Position numbers and translations under genes: made by a program
Part shown: positions 48,993 through 57,584 of the stretch, in pieces
Layout of the letters: each line of letters begins with the position of its first letter
Position numbering within the stretch: the stretch's first letter is position 1
The notes under the pieces: generated by a model
The model's database searches: none
The model's input: the letters and a program-made list of their open reading frames with translations, nothing else
What the model was told of the DNA's origin: nothing
Origin: an uncultured Hyphomicrobiales bacterium
GTDB taxonomy: Bacteria; Pseudomonadota; Alphaproteobacteria; Rhizobiales; Beijerinckiaceae
DNA: 64,000 nt
Assembly: GCA_903861645.1 (NCBI GenBank)
Contig: CAIOVE010000079.1
Span: 1-64,000 of the forward strand
Direction: 5' to 3'

Positions 48993-50060
48993 ATGTCGAC
49001 GAAAATGAGCTCCACGCCGCTGTCCTCCAACCTCGAATTCCCCTTCGTCGAGCCGCCCGCGCCCGGCGAGGCCATCGAGGTCGCGTCCGGCGTGCTGTGG
49101 GCGCGCGTTCCGCTGCCCTTCCGGCTCGACCATATCAACATCTATTTCATCGAGGATGGCGACGGCTGGGCCGTGCTCGACGCGGGCATCAATAACGCCG
49201 TTACCCGCGACACATGGGAGGCGCTTGTCGCCGGGCCGCTGGCGGGCCGACGGTTGACGCGCCTGATCGTGACGCATTTTCATCCCGATCACATCGGGCT
49301 GGCCGGCTGGCTCTGCGAGCGGTTCAACATGCCGCTGCTGACCAGCGAGACCGCCTATCTCGGCTGTCTCAACATTTCGCTCAGCCCCGGCGCGCTCGAC
49401 AACAAGGTCTATCGCGATTTCTACAGCAGCCATGGGCTCGACGCGGCGACCACGGCCATCGTGGCGACGCACGGGAATGGTTATCTCAAGATGGTGGCGC
49501 CGCTGCCGCCGACCTTCGAGCGGCTCGTCGCGGGCGATCGGTTGCGCATCGGCGCGCGTGTTTTCGATGTGCTCAGCGGCGACGGTCACGCGCCCGAGCA
49601 ACTGATGCTCCATTGCGCGGCGGACGGCCTGTTTTTCGCGGCTGATCAGGTGCTCGCGAAGATAACGCCGAACGTGAGCGTCTGGGCCGTCGAGCCGCGC
49701 GGCGATCCGCTGGGGCTCTACCTGCGGTCGCAGCGCGCCATCATCGCGGCCATTCCCGCCGATGTTCTGGTGCTGCCGGGGCATCAGTTGCCCTTCCGCG
49801 GCCTGCACGCGCGGTCGCGCGAACTGATCGCGCATCACGAGGACAGATGCGCGCTGATCGCGGAGGCCTGCCGGTCCACGCCGCGCAGCGCCGCCGAACT
49901 CGTGCCCGTGCTGTTCCATCGTCCGCTCGATCCGCACCAGATGAGTTTCGCCTTCAGCGAGACCCTGGCGCATGTCAATTACATGCTGCGCCTGGGATCG
50001 TTGGTCTGGGCCGAACGCGCCGATGGCGTCGAGCGCGTCATCGCCGCGCCCGCCGCCTGA
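48993..50060 (+). CDS. MBL-fold metallo-hydrolase
   Basis: Metallo-beta-lactamase-fold enzyme of 355 residues. The zinc motif is THFHPDHIGLAGW, with other ligands in SGDGHAPEQ, AADQVL and PGHQLPF. The ATG at 48993 lacks a good ribosome site; 49005 is an in-frame alternative. It is followed 17 bp later by a MarR gene and then by a converging FAD monooxygenase, suggesting a small aromatic or thioester catabolic set. The substrate is unknown. Confidence 0.83.
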   Translation: MSTKMSSTPLSSNLEFPFVEPPAPGEAIEVASGVLWARVPLPFRLDHINIYFIEDGDGWAVLDAGINNAVTRDTWEALVAGPLAGRRLTRLIVTHFHPDHIGLAGWLCERFNMPLLTSETAYLGCLNISLSPGALDNKVYRDFYSSHGLDAATTAIVATHGNGYLKMVAPLPPTFERLVAGDRLRIGARVFDVLSGDGHAPEQLMLHCAADGLFFAADQVLAKITPNVSVWAVEPRGDPLGLYLRSQRAIIAAIPADVLVLPGHQLPFRGLHARSRELIAHHEDRCALIAEACRSTPRSAAELVPVLFHRPLDPHQMSFAFSETLAHVNYMLRLGSLVWAERADGVERVIAAPAA

Positions 50061-50077
50061 AAGGAATTCGCAGGGGC

Positions 50078-50521
50078 ATGTCGATCTCCGAGCTTCACGA
50101 CAAACCGGGCAATCTGATCCGGCGCGTTCAACAGATCGCCGTGGCGCTGTTCATGCGGGAATGCGCGGGCTTCGACATCACGCCGGTGCAATACGCCGTG
50201 TTGATCGCCATGCGCGAGAATCCGGGTCTCGACGCCACGCGCCTTTGTCCGCTCGTGTCGATCGACCGCTCCACCATGGGCAATCTGCTGGAGCGACTGG
50301 AGGGCAAGGGCCTCATCCGCCGTTCGCCCGATCCGCGCGGCGACAAGCGCGTCAAGGCGCTCGCGCTGACCGAGACGGGCGCGGACCTGCTCAGGGCCGT
50401 CGCGCCGGCGGTCGAGCGCGCGCAGGAAAACATGATCGCGCCGCTGCCCGTCGAGGCGCGCCAGCGCTTTCTCGACGATCTGCGCGTGATCATCGCGGCG
50501 CGCGAAACGGCGCCGGATTAA
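50078..50521 (+). CDS. MarR-family transcriptional regulator
   Basis: DNA-binding regulator of 147 residues with a winged helix-turn-helix: LCPLVSIDRSTMGNLLERLEGKGLIRRSPDPRG region (about residues 55-90) contains the recognition helix and the wing. MarR proteins usually sense phenolic or aromatic acids. AGGGG lies before the ATG. It converges with the FAD monooxygenase, whose promoter region holds a 33-bp operator-like inverted repeat, the most likely target. Confidence 0.9.
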   Translation: MSISELHDKPGNLIRRVQQIAVALFMRECAGFDITPVQYAVLIAMRENPGLDATRLCPLVSIDRSTMGNLLERLEGKGLIRRSPDPRGDKRVKALALTETGADLLRAVAPAVERAQENMIAPLPVEARQRFLDDLRVIIAARETAPD

Positions 50522-50527
50522 CGGGCG

Positions 50528-51718
50528 TCAGCCGGTAAGGCCGGTGCCGCCATAGAGCCATTGCAGGCCGTTGTAGAAATCCTCCGGCGATTTCGCGCCG
50601 AGCATGGCGTTGCGGATGCGTCGCTCGACGCCCTCCGCGTGATAGAGCTTGCCGAGCATGCGCGAGGACAGGACGACGCGATAGGCGCGCACGATGCGGT
50701 TGTCCTGATAGGACAGGAAGGCGGCGTTGAAATCGCCCTCGCTCTTGGCGACGCGATCGGCGAGGCAGACCGCGTCCTCCAGCGCCATGCAGGCGCCCTG
50801 CGCGAAATATTGATGCGTGGGATGCGCCGCGTCCCCCAGCAGCGTGACGCGACCGTCGGTCCAGTTCTCGATGGGCTCGCGATCGCCCAGCACCCAACGA
50901 CGCCATTCGGTCGGCACTTCCAGCAGTTTGCGCGCGCGCGGCACGATGTCGCCGAAGCGGGAGAGAACCTCCTCGCGCGTGCCGGGCTCGTTGGAGCCGA
51001 CGTTGTTGACGTCGGTCACGAAGGTCGCGACGAGGTTGAAGGTCTTCCAGCCTTGCAGGGGATAGTGGACCATGTGGCACTTTGGCCCGGCCCATAGCGT
51101 GGCGGCGTTCCAGCGCAAGTCTTCCGGCATCTTCTCGATTGGCAGCACGGCGCGATAGGCGACGTGGCCCGACAGGCGGATCGCGTCGCCGCCGGTCAGT
51201 TGCTCGCGGATTTTCGACCGCACGCCATCGCATCCAACGACCGCGTCGGCGGCGAACGTATCGCCGCTTTCGGTGCGGACCTTCGCGCCGCCCGCGGTGT
51301 TTTCATAGGCGACGACGCGCTGGCGGTTGATCAACGCGATCTTGTCGTCGGCGCGGCAAGCGTCGAGCAGCACGCCATGCAGATCGGCGCGATGAACGAC
51401 GGCGTAGGGATTGCGAAAGCGCTCGCGGAAGGGCGCGTCGATGGGGATATGGGCGATCTCCTCGCCGCTCTTGCCATCCATCATCACGAGCCTGTCGACG
51501 TAGACGGCGACCTTGCGGCCGGCTTCGCCGACGCCGAGATAATCCATCGCGTGAAAGGCGTTGGGGCCGATCTGGATGCCGGCGCCGATCTCGCCGAAAA
51601 CCTCGGCCTGTTCGAGAACGGTCACCTTGCAGCCCTTGCGGGCAAGACCCAGCGCGGCGGCCAGACCGCCGATGCCGCCGCCCGCCACGATGACGCTTCG
51701 TGCTGATGTTCCGGCCAT
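50528..51718 (-). CDS. FAD-dependent aromatic monooxygenase (3-hydroxybenzoate 6-hydroxylase-like)
   Basis: Flavoprotein hydroxylase of 396 residues. The N-terminal dinucleotide fold GGGIGGLAAALGLARKG, the DG motif GCDGVRSKIREQ and GDAAHPTHQYFAQGACMALED are all present. The last block is closest to 3-hydroxybenzoate 6-hydroxylase among the ones I know; salicylate or 6-hydroxynicotinate hydroxylases are alternatives. The start at 51718 fits the AAGGGG site 6 bp upstream. It is probably repressed by the neighbouring MarR protein through the repeat at 51762-51794. Confidence 0.87.
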   Translation of the reverse strand: MAGTSARSVIVAGGGIGGLAAALGLARKGCKVTVLEQAEVFGEIGAGIQIGPNAFHAMDYLGVGEAGRKVAVYVDRLVMMDGKSGEEIAHIPIDAPFRERFRNPYAVVHRADLHGVLLDACRADDKIALINRQRVVAYENTAGGAKVRTESGDTFAADAVVGCDGVRSKIREQLTGGDAIRLSGHVAYRAVLPIEKMPEDLRWNAATLWAGPKCHMVHYPLQGWKTFNLVATFVTDVNNVGSNEPGTREEVLSRFGDIVPRARKLLEVPTEWRRWVLGDREPIENWTDGRVTLLGDAAHPTHQYFAQGACMALEDAVCLADRVAKSEGDFNAAFLSYQDNRIVRAYRVVLSSRMLGKLYHAEGVERRIRNAMLGAKSPEDFYNGLQWLYGGTGLTG

Positions 51719-51761
51719 TTCCATCCCCTTGTTCGCCCAGCGACGGCGGCTGTCTCGCATA

Positions 51762-51794
51762 TATTCAGTATACAGTCAATCAGTATACTGAATA
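51762..51794. promoter_or_regulatory. MarR-type operator: 12-bp inverted repeat
   Basis: TATTCAGTATAC and GTATACTGAATA are perfect inverted copies separated by AGTCAATCA. Each half contains GTATAC, itself palindromic. It is centred about 60 bp upstream of the FAD monooxygenase start and AT-rich against a GC-rich background. Confidence 0.75.
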
Positions 51795-51946
51795 ATAGAG
51801 CACTCAACTCCACAGCCGTACTCGCGCAATTTCGCGCCAATTTTCGCGATTGTTGTTGATCCTGGTCAATGAACCCGGCGCCGACTTGGGCCTGATGGAT
51901 GGTTCGATCAATAATGCCGCAAGGCGACGGGGCGAGGGAGCACGCG

Positions 51947-52342
51947 ATGGGCGAGCGCACGCGACAATTCGAGGATTCCAACCAGTTGCGCGACTGGTTC
52001 AATCTGGTGATGGCCGAAGCGCTGCTCGGCTCGCCATGGTTGTTGAACTACACCGGCGAGAGCTTGCCGACCTGGTCGGCGCGCATTGTCGGCGTCGTCA
52101 TCACCATCCTGGCGATCGCGGCCCTGCTCAAATACGCCGAATGGGAGGAATGGCTGATCCTTGCAGCGGGCGCATGGCTGGTGGTCAGCCCTTGGGCGCT
52201 CGGCTTCTCGCGCTCCGCCACGCCCACCGCCGTGCATCTGATCGTGGGCGCGCTCGTGCTGGTCGTCGCCGCGTGGGAATTATGGGATTTTCGCCGGCTC
52301 ATGGCGGCGCGCGAGGCGTCCGAGCGCCGCCTCAACGCGTGA
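51947..52342 (+). CDS. SPW-repeat membrane protein
   Basis: Small membrane protein of 131 residues with about three to four helices (for example IVGVVITILAIAALL, WLILAAGAWLVVSPWALGF, LIVGALVLVVAAW). Two copies of the SPW motif are seen, GSPWLLNYTG and VSPWALGFS. GAGGGAG lies 6 bp before the ATG. The family has no known activity. Confidence 0.85.
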   Translation: MGERTRQFEDSNQLRDWFNLVMAEALLGSPWLLNYTGESLPTWSARIVGVVITILAIAALLKYAEWEEWLILAAGAWLVVSPWALGFSRSATPTAVHLIVGALVLVVAAWELWDFRRLMAAREASERRLNA

Positions 52343-52352
52343 TCGCGCGCGA

Positions 52353-52381
52353 TTGACACACGCGCCGGGCGACGCCTAAAC
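52353..52381 (+). promoter_or_regulatory. Candidate sigma-70 promoter for the MetE-like gene
   Basis: A perfect TTGACA (52353-52358) is followed 17-18 bp later by CTAAAC/TAAACC as a weak -10. Transcription would start about 22 bp before the GTG. Confidence 0.35.
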
Positions 52382-52409
52382 CCTCCGAACCATCCCGGAG
52401 GAACCGCCC

Positions 52410-53519
52410 GTGAACCGCGATACACCGCCCTTCCGCGCCGATCATGTCGGCTCGCTGCTGCGCTCCGCTCCGTTGAAGGAAGCGCGCGACAGGCGCCGCG
52501 CCGGCGCCATCGACGACGCGGCCCTGCGCGCGGTCGAGGACCGCGAGATCGCCGCCATCATCCGCAAGCAGGAAGAGATCGGCCTGCGCGGGATCACCGA
52601 TGGCGAATATCGTCGCGCCTTCTGGCAGATCGATTTTCTGGAACGCCTCGACGGCGTCGAGTCCTACGAGGGCGAGCGCAAGGTCAAGTTTCAGGGGCCG
52701 CAGCCGCGCCCGGTTCTGCTGCGGGTCAAGAGCAAGCTTGGCGGGTTTTCCGGCCATCCCATGCTCGATCATTTCCGCTTCGTGAAGGAACACACGAAGC
52801 AAACGCCGAAGATGACGATCCCGAGCCCGACGTCGCTGCATTTCCGCTACGGGCGCGAGGCGATTCCGGCCGCGATCTATCCGGACCTGGCTGAATTCTA
52901 TCACGACCTCGGGCTGTCCTATCGCAAGGCGATCAAGGCCTTCGCCGACGCCGGTTGTCGCTATCTGCAAATCGACGAGGTCAATCTGGCTTATCTGTGC
53001 GATCCCGCGCTGCGCGATCAGGTGCGGGCGCGCGGCGACGATCCCGACACGCTGCTGACGACCTACGCGGATCTGTTGAACTCGGCCATCGCCGACGCGC
53101 CCGATGACATGACCATCGCCATGCATTTGTGCCGCGGCAATTTCCGCTCGACCTTCGTCGCCTCGGGCGGCTACGAGCCGGTCGCCGACGTGCTGTTCAA
53201 CAAGATCGGCGTCGACGCCTATTTCATGGAATACGACAGCGAGCGCGCCGGCGGTTTCGAGCCGCTGCGCCTGCTGCCCAAGGGCAAGACCGTGGTGCTC
53301 GGCATCGTCACCACGAAAACCGGCCAGCTTGAATCGAAGGATGATCTCAAGCGCCGCATCGGCGAGGCGGCCAAACACGCGCCGCTCGACCAGTTGGCGA
53401 TCTCGCCGCAATGCGGCTTCGCCTCCACCGAGGAAGGCAACGAACTCGCCGAGGCCGACATGTGGAACAAGCTGTCGCGTTGCGTCGAGGTCGCGACGGA
53501 GGTCTGGGGCGGCGTTTGA
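52410..53519 (+). CDS. MetE-like methyltransferase (cobalamin-independent methionine synthase C-terminal type)
   Basis: Protein of 369 residues with the barrel of the MetE catalytic half. RADHVGSLLR at the N-terminus, the YLQIDEVNLAYL strand, the zinc ligands MHLCRG (His and Cys) and SPQCGF (Cys), and Glu in MEYDSE are all visible. It lacks the N-terminal half of MetE, as do YxjG/YxjH-type enzymes, so it may use another methyl donor or a different thiol. Starts at GTG, with GGAGG 8 bp upstream that lies in a small hairpin. It converges with ubiD-like gene. Confidence 0.83.
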   Translation: MNRDTPPFRADHVGSLLRSAPLKEARDRRRAGAIDDAALRAVEDREIAAIIRKQEEIGLRGITDGEYRRAFWQIDFLERLDGVESYEGERKVKFQGPQPRPVLLRVKSKLGGFSGHPMLDHFRFVKEHTKQTPKMTIPSPTSLHFRYGREAIPAAIYPDLAEFYHDLGLSYRKAIKAFADAGCRYLQIDEVNLAYLCDPALRDQVRARGDDPDTLLTTYADLLNSAIADAPDDMTIAMHLCRGNFRSTFVASGGYEPVADVLFNKIGVDAYFMEYDSERAGGFEPLRLLPKGKTVVLGIVTTKTGQLESKDDLKRRIGEAAKHAPLDQLAISPQCGFASTEEGNELAEADMWNKLSRCVEVATEVWGGV

Positions 53520-53526
53520 TCGGCGA

Positions 53527-53554
53527 CGCCCTCTCGCCGCGTGGAGAGAGGGCG
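53527..53554. terminator. Hairpin between converging MetE-like and UbiD genes
   Basis: CGCCCTCTC (53527-53535) pairs with GAGAGGGCG (53546-53554), 9 bp with a 10-base loop. No T-tract follows on either strand, so termination would be weak or Rho-assisted. Confidence 0.4.
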
Positions 53555-53564
53555 CGCCGCCGAA

Positions 53565-55103
53565 TCAACCTTTAAGAAAATACCGGCCCTGTTCGTCGCG
53601 TTCGAGGCCCTTGCCGCGCAGCGTGAACAGCTCGCGCACGATCTCGCGACCGTCGCGACTGCCGACCGCCGCCATCAGATCCTCGAAGCGCTTGGGTCCA
53701 TCGCGCAACGCCGCGTCGAGCGAGGGGAAGCGCTTGCCGGAATAGGTCGGCGGCGTGGGAATGGCGAGATCCCAGCGCGTCGCGTGCTCGATCGGCCAGG
53801 TCAGGTCGTAACCGGCGCGCGAACCCTGACGCATGCCGAGCAGCGAGGGATCGAGCGGCACGGCGCGCACGCCGGTGGCGATGACGAGATCGCGCTCGGG
53901 CTGGAAGCGGGTGGCGAAGGCCCATTCCATCTGCTTGTCGGAGAAGATGTCCACATCGGGATCGACGGCGAAGGCGTTCTTCGGTCCGACGGCGCCGAGA
54001 ATGGTGTAGAGCGCCGAGCGCGCCTCGCCGGGAAAGCGCTGGCGCATGGAAAAGCGAATGCACATGGAGCCGCCCGCCGAGACCGGCGCGTAAACGGCGA
54101 CGGGTTCGCGCACCACGCTTTTCAGCGCCATCCAGGCGTTGAGCTCGGCGCGCAGGGCCTCGAGATTGGACGTGTCCGTCAGGTCCATGCGCGCGCCGCT
54201 GATGGTCGCGGTCTGGAAGAGCGCGTCGCGGCGATGGGTGATCGCGGTGATGTGAAACACCGGATTGTTCTTCACCACGCCATAGTAGCCAAGATATTCG
54301 CCGTAGGGGCCTTCCTTCTCGGTGTAGCCGGCGGGATCGAGATAGCCCTCGATCACATATTCGGCGTCGGCGGGCACGCGAATGTCGTTGGTGACGCATT
54401 TCACCGTCGGCAGGGGCGCGGCGCGCAGGGACGACACGAGGCCGAGTTCATCGACGGGCTCGCGCATGGTGGCCGACACCATGTCGATGGGATGCGAGCC
54501 GAGCACGAAGCTGACGGGCAGCCGCTCGCCGCGCGCGCTCGCCTTCATGTAGATGGCGCGCAGATCGCTCGGCGCGTTGAGGTCGACGCCAGTCTCCTTC
54601 GGGCCGCGCAACATCAGGCGACGCAGGCCGGCGTTGGTCAGGCCGGTCTCGGGATCGATCGTGTAATCGATCGTGGCCGAGATAAAGGGCGCGCCGTCGG
54701 CGGCGTGTTGCAGATGCACGGGCAGTCTGGTGACGTCGATGTCGTCGCCGGTGATGACGACTTCCTGCACCGGCGCGTCGGCGCGCGCCAGCTCGATGAA
54801 TTCGGGCTTCAGCTTCAGCCGTCGCTCCAGCTCCTGCCGCAACTCGCTAGCCTTGACGCCGAAGGCCCGCGCCAATCGCTCGCGGCCGCCGACCGCGTTG
54901 CCGACGAGTTCGACGCCCTCGCCGCCGATGTTGCGGAACCAGACGGCCTTCTCGTTGCCTTGCAGGATTTCGGCGACCTCGGCGAGGTCGACGCGCTCGT
55001 CGCGGATATCGAGCTGATCCGTGTCGATCAACTCCTCGATGAAGTTGCGCAGGCGAAAGCGGTCGAGGTCGTTCTTTTGCGCGTGCGGAGCCTTGGCGTC
55101 CAT
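53565..55103 (-). CDS. UbiD-family prenyl-FMN decarboxylase
   Basis: Decarboxylase of 512 residues. The catalytic Glu segment KEGPYGEYLGYYG and the preceding EGYLDPAGYTE strand are the UbiD signature. The start at 55103 is taken because GGAGG lies 8 bp before it, 2 bp from another ATG. It removes CO2 from an aromatic or unsaturated acid using prenylated FMN; a UbiX partner is not in the window. It is 20 bp after the molybdenum hydroxylase gene on the same strand, so the two should act in one pathway, for example hydroxylation then decarboxylation of an aromatic N-acid. Confidence 0.88.
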   Translation of the reverse strand: MDAKAPHAQKNDLDRFRLRNFIEELIDTDQLDIRDERVDLAEVAEILQGNEKAVWFRNIGGEGVELVGNAVGGRERLARAFGVKASELRQELERRLKLKPEFIELARADAPVQEVVITGDDIDVTRLPVHLQHAADGAPFISATIDYTIDPETGLTNAGLRRLMLRGPKETGVDLNAPSDLRAIYMKASARGERLPVSFVLGSHPIDMVSATMREPVDELGLVSSLRAAPLPTVKCVTNDIRVPADAEYVIEGYLDPAGYTEKEGPYGEYLGYYGVVKNNPVFHITAITHRRDALFQTATISGARMDLTDTSNLEALRAELNAWMALKSVVREPVAVYAPVSAGGSMCIRFSMRQRFPGEARSALYTILGAVGPKNAFAVDPDVDIFSDKQMEWAFATRFQPERDLVIATGVRAVPLDPSLLGMRQGSRAGYDLTWPIEHATRWDLAIPTPPTYSGKRFPSLDAALRDGPKRFEDLMAAVGSRDGREIVRELFTLRGKGLERDEQGRYFLKG

Positions 55104-55123
55104 GGTCATATCCTCCCGGTGTT

Positions 55124-57487
55124 CTAGTGGTTGGCCTTTCTGGCCCTGGCGTCCTGGATCGCTCGCCAGACCTTCAATGGCGTGGCGGGCATTTCGATGT
55201 GCTCGACGCCAAATTCGGCGACGGCGTCGACGATGGCGTTGATGGCGACGGCGAGCGCGGGCGTCGTGCCGCCTTCGCCCGCGGGGCGGATGCCGAGCGG
55301 ATGGCTCGTCGCGGGGATTTCGCTGATATGTGTCCTGAACGACGGCACGTCGCCGGCGCGCGGCAGGGCGTAGTCCATCAGCGAGGCCGAAAGCATCTGT
55401 CCGCTGGCGCGGTCGTAATAACATTCCTCCATCAGCGCCTGACCGAGTCCGGTGACGATGCCGCCCTGCGTCTGGCCGTCGACGATCATCGGGTTGACCG
55501 CCTTGCCGACGTCGTCGACCGCCGTGTAACGCAGCACGTCCACCTCGCCCGTGTCGGGATCGACCTCGACCTCGCAGACATGCGAACCGAAGGGATAGGC
55601 GAGGCCCTTGGTTACCTTGTCGGATATGGCGCTCAAGGGACCGCGCAAGTCCTCGGGCACGCGCGTGTCCGAGACCGCCGCCGCCGCGACGTCGAAAATG
55701 CCCAGCGAGCGGTCGGTGCCGGCGACCTTGAAGACGCCCGCCTTGAACTCGATGTCGCCGACGCCGGCCTCGAGGATCGCCGCGGCGATGGCCTTGCCCT
55801 TGTCGATGATTTCGTTGGTCGCGTTGTGAATGACGATGCTGCCGAAGCGCATGGAGCGGCCGGAATGGGAGCCGCCGCCGAACTTCACGAAGGCGGTGTC
55901 GCCATGGCGCACGAAGACCTGCCCGAAGGGCACGCCGAGCCAGTCGGCGACAAGTTGCGCGAAGCTCGTCTCCTGACCCTGCCCGGAGGGCTGCGTGCCG
56001 ATGATGGTGTCGACGCGGCCGTCGGGATGCACGGTGATCTCCGTGCGCTCGCGTGGCTGACCGCCGGCGGATTCGATGTAGTTCGCCAGACCGATGCCGC
56101 GCAATTTGCCACGCGCCCGCGATTCCGCGCGGCGGGCGGGGAAGCCGGCCCAATCCGAAAGCTCCAGCGCCTTTTGCATGACGCCGGGATAGTCGCCGCT
56201 GTCATAGGTGAGACCCGATGGCGTCTTGTAGGGCAGGGCGTGCGCGGGGATGAGATTGCGCCGCCGCAACTCGACGCGATCAAAGCCGAAGCGCTGGGCC
56301 GCGATGTCGATCAGGCGCTCGACGACGAACATCGCCTCGGGCCGTCCTGCGCTGCGATAGGGAATGGTGCAGGGCGTGTTCGAAACCGTGGCGCGCGCTT
56401 CCACGTGCGCCGTCGGCACCGTGTAAACGCTGGTCATCAGTTGCACGCCCTTGTTGAGGGCGACGAAGGAGGCCGTGTGCGCGCCAAGGTTGGAGAGATT
56501 CGCCGAATGCACCGCGAGGAAATTGCCTTCCGTGTCGAGCGCCAGTTCGGCCTCGACGTAGAGATCGCGCGCCTGGCAATCGCTGAGGAAGGCCTCCGTG
56601 CGGCGGGCGATGAACTTCGTCGGGCGGCCCAGCCGGCGGGCGGCCCAGGCGGCCAGCACGAATTCGGGATAGGTGGCGTTGCGCGTGCCGAAGCTGCCGC
56701 CGACATCAGCCGGCGTCTTGACGCGCACCTTCTCGACGGGCGTGTCGAGGCAGATCGCGATTTCGTCGCGCAGGCGCGAGATGCCCGTGCCGCCGAAGGC
56801 CCAGACCGTATATTCGCCGGTGGCCTCGTCGTAGCTCGCCATGGCCGAGCGTGGTTCGAGATGCGCGCCAGTGACGCGCTGGACAAGCGTCTTGATGGTG
56901 GCGCGATGCGCCGCCTTTGCCATTGCCGCGCCGGTTGCCGCCTTGTCGCCGATTTCGGCGTCGAGGCAAAGATTGCTCGCCAGATGATCCCAGAGTTTCG
57001 GCGCGCCGGGCTTGATCGCCTCGTGCGAGAGCGTCACCGCCGGCAAGACCTCGTAATCGACGTCAACAAGGGCGGCGGCTTCCTCGGCGGCGTCCTGCGT
57101 TTCCGCCACGACAATCGCGACCGCCTCGCCCACATGGCGGGCAATGTCGACGACCAGCGGATCGGCGGGCGTTACGAAGCGTTCGCTGCCATCGCGGTTG
57201 AACAACGGCACGTCGGAGCCGATATGCGCGCCGCCGGTCTGGTGGGCGATGGATTTGATCCCATCGGCCGCGGCGTCGGCGCCGCTCCACGCCGCGAGCA
57301 CGCCCGCGACGGCCCGCGCCTTCGACATATCGACGCGCAGCACGCGGGCGTGGGCGTGGGGAGACCGCGCCATGGCGATGAAGGCGGCGCCGGGGAAGTC
57401 GAGATCGTCGGCGTATTGCCCCGCGCCCCGCACCAATCGCGCGTCTTCACGACGCTTCACCGAATCGCCAATGCCCGCGCGGATCAT
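55124..57487 (-). CDS. Molybdenum hydroxylase large subunit (CoxL/XDH type, form II-like)
   Basis: Molybdopterin-binding subunit of 787 residues with the full aldehyde-oxidase fold: GAGQYADDL and HAHARVLRVD at the start, GGSFGTRNATYPE, then PYRSAGRPEA where true CO dehydrogenase has AYRCSFR, so it is not CO-oxidising. GEGGTTPALAVAI near the end carries the catalytic Glu. GGAGG precedes the ATG by 5 bp. No FAD or 2Fe-2S subunit is adjacent, so it is an orphan large subunit and must borrow these or use another acceptor. It is upstream of UbiD and downstream of a TetR gene. Confidence 0.9.
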   Translation of the reverse strand: MIRAGIGDSVKRREDARLVRGAGQYADDLDFPGAAFIAMARSPHAHARVLRVDMSKARAVAGVLAAWSGADAAADGIKSIAHQTGGAHIGSDVPLFNRDGSERFVTPADPLVVDIARHVGEAVAIVVAETQDAAEEAAALVDVDYEVLPAVTLSHEAIKPGAPKLWDHLASNLCLDAEIGDKAATGAAMAKAAHRATIKTLVQRVTGAHLEPRSAMASYDEATGEYTVWAFGGTGISRLRDEIAICLDTPVEKVRVKTPADVGGSFGTRNATYPEFVLAAWAARRLGRPTKFIARRTEAFLSDCQARDLYVEAELALDTEGNFLAVHSANLSNLGAHTASFVALNKGVQLMTSVYTVPTAHVEARATVSNTPCTIPYRSAGRPEAMFVVERLIDIAAQRFGFDRVELRRRNLIPAHALPYKTPSGLTYDSGDYPGVMQKALELSDWAGFPARRAESRARGKLRGIGLANYIESAGGQPRERTEITVHPDGRVDTIIGTQPSGQGQETSFAQLVADWLGVPFGQVFVRHGDTAFVKFGGGSHSGRSMRFGSIVIHNATNEIIDKGKAIAAAILEAGVGDIEFKAGVFKVAGTDRSLGIFDVAAAAVSDTRVPEDLRGPLSAISDKVTKGLAYPFGSHVCEVEVDPDTGEVDVLRYTAVDDVGKAVNPMIVDGQTQGGIVTGLGQALMEECYYDRASGQMLSASLMDYALPRAGDVPSFRTHISEIPATSHPLGIRPAGEGGTTPALAVAINAIVDAVAEFGVEHIEMPATPLKVWRAIQDARARKANH

Positions 57488-57500
57488 TCATTCCTCCCTG

Positions 57501-57577
57501 TTCCGCGCGCACCCTAAAACATTTCGCGCGGAAGGGGAGTCTCCATCGATTTTTTTTGTCGCGCGGACCGCGGTCCG
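57501..57577. promoter_or_regulatory. Two inverted repeats before the Mo-hydroxylase gene
   Basis: TTCCGCGCG (57501-57509) and CGCGCGGAA (57525-57533) are inverted with a 15-bp gap, 14 bp before the ATG. CGGACCGCGGTCCG (57564-57577) is a perfect 14-bp palindrome. Either could bind the TetR protein encoded immediately upstream. Confidence 0.45.
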
Positions 57578-57584
57578 GGAGGCG

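Noticed and set aside
55124-57487. Carbon monoxide dehydrogenase large subunit
   Set aside because: The active-site loop reads PYRSAGR, not AYRCSFR of true CO dehydrogenase, and the CoxM and CoxS partners are absent.
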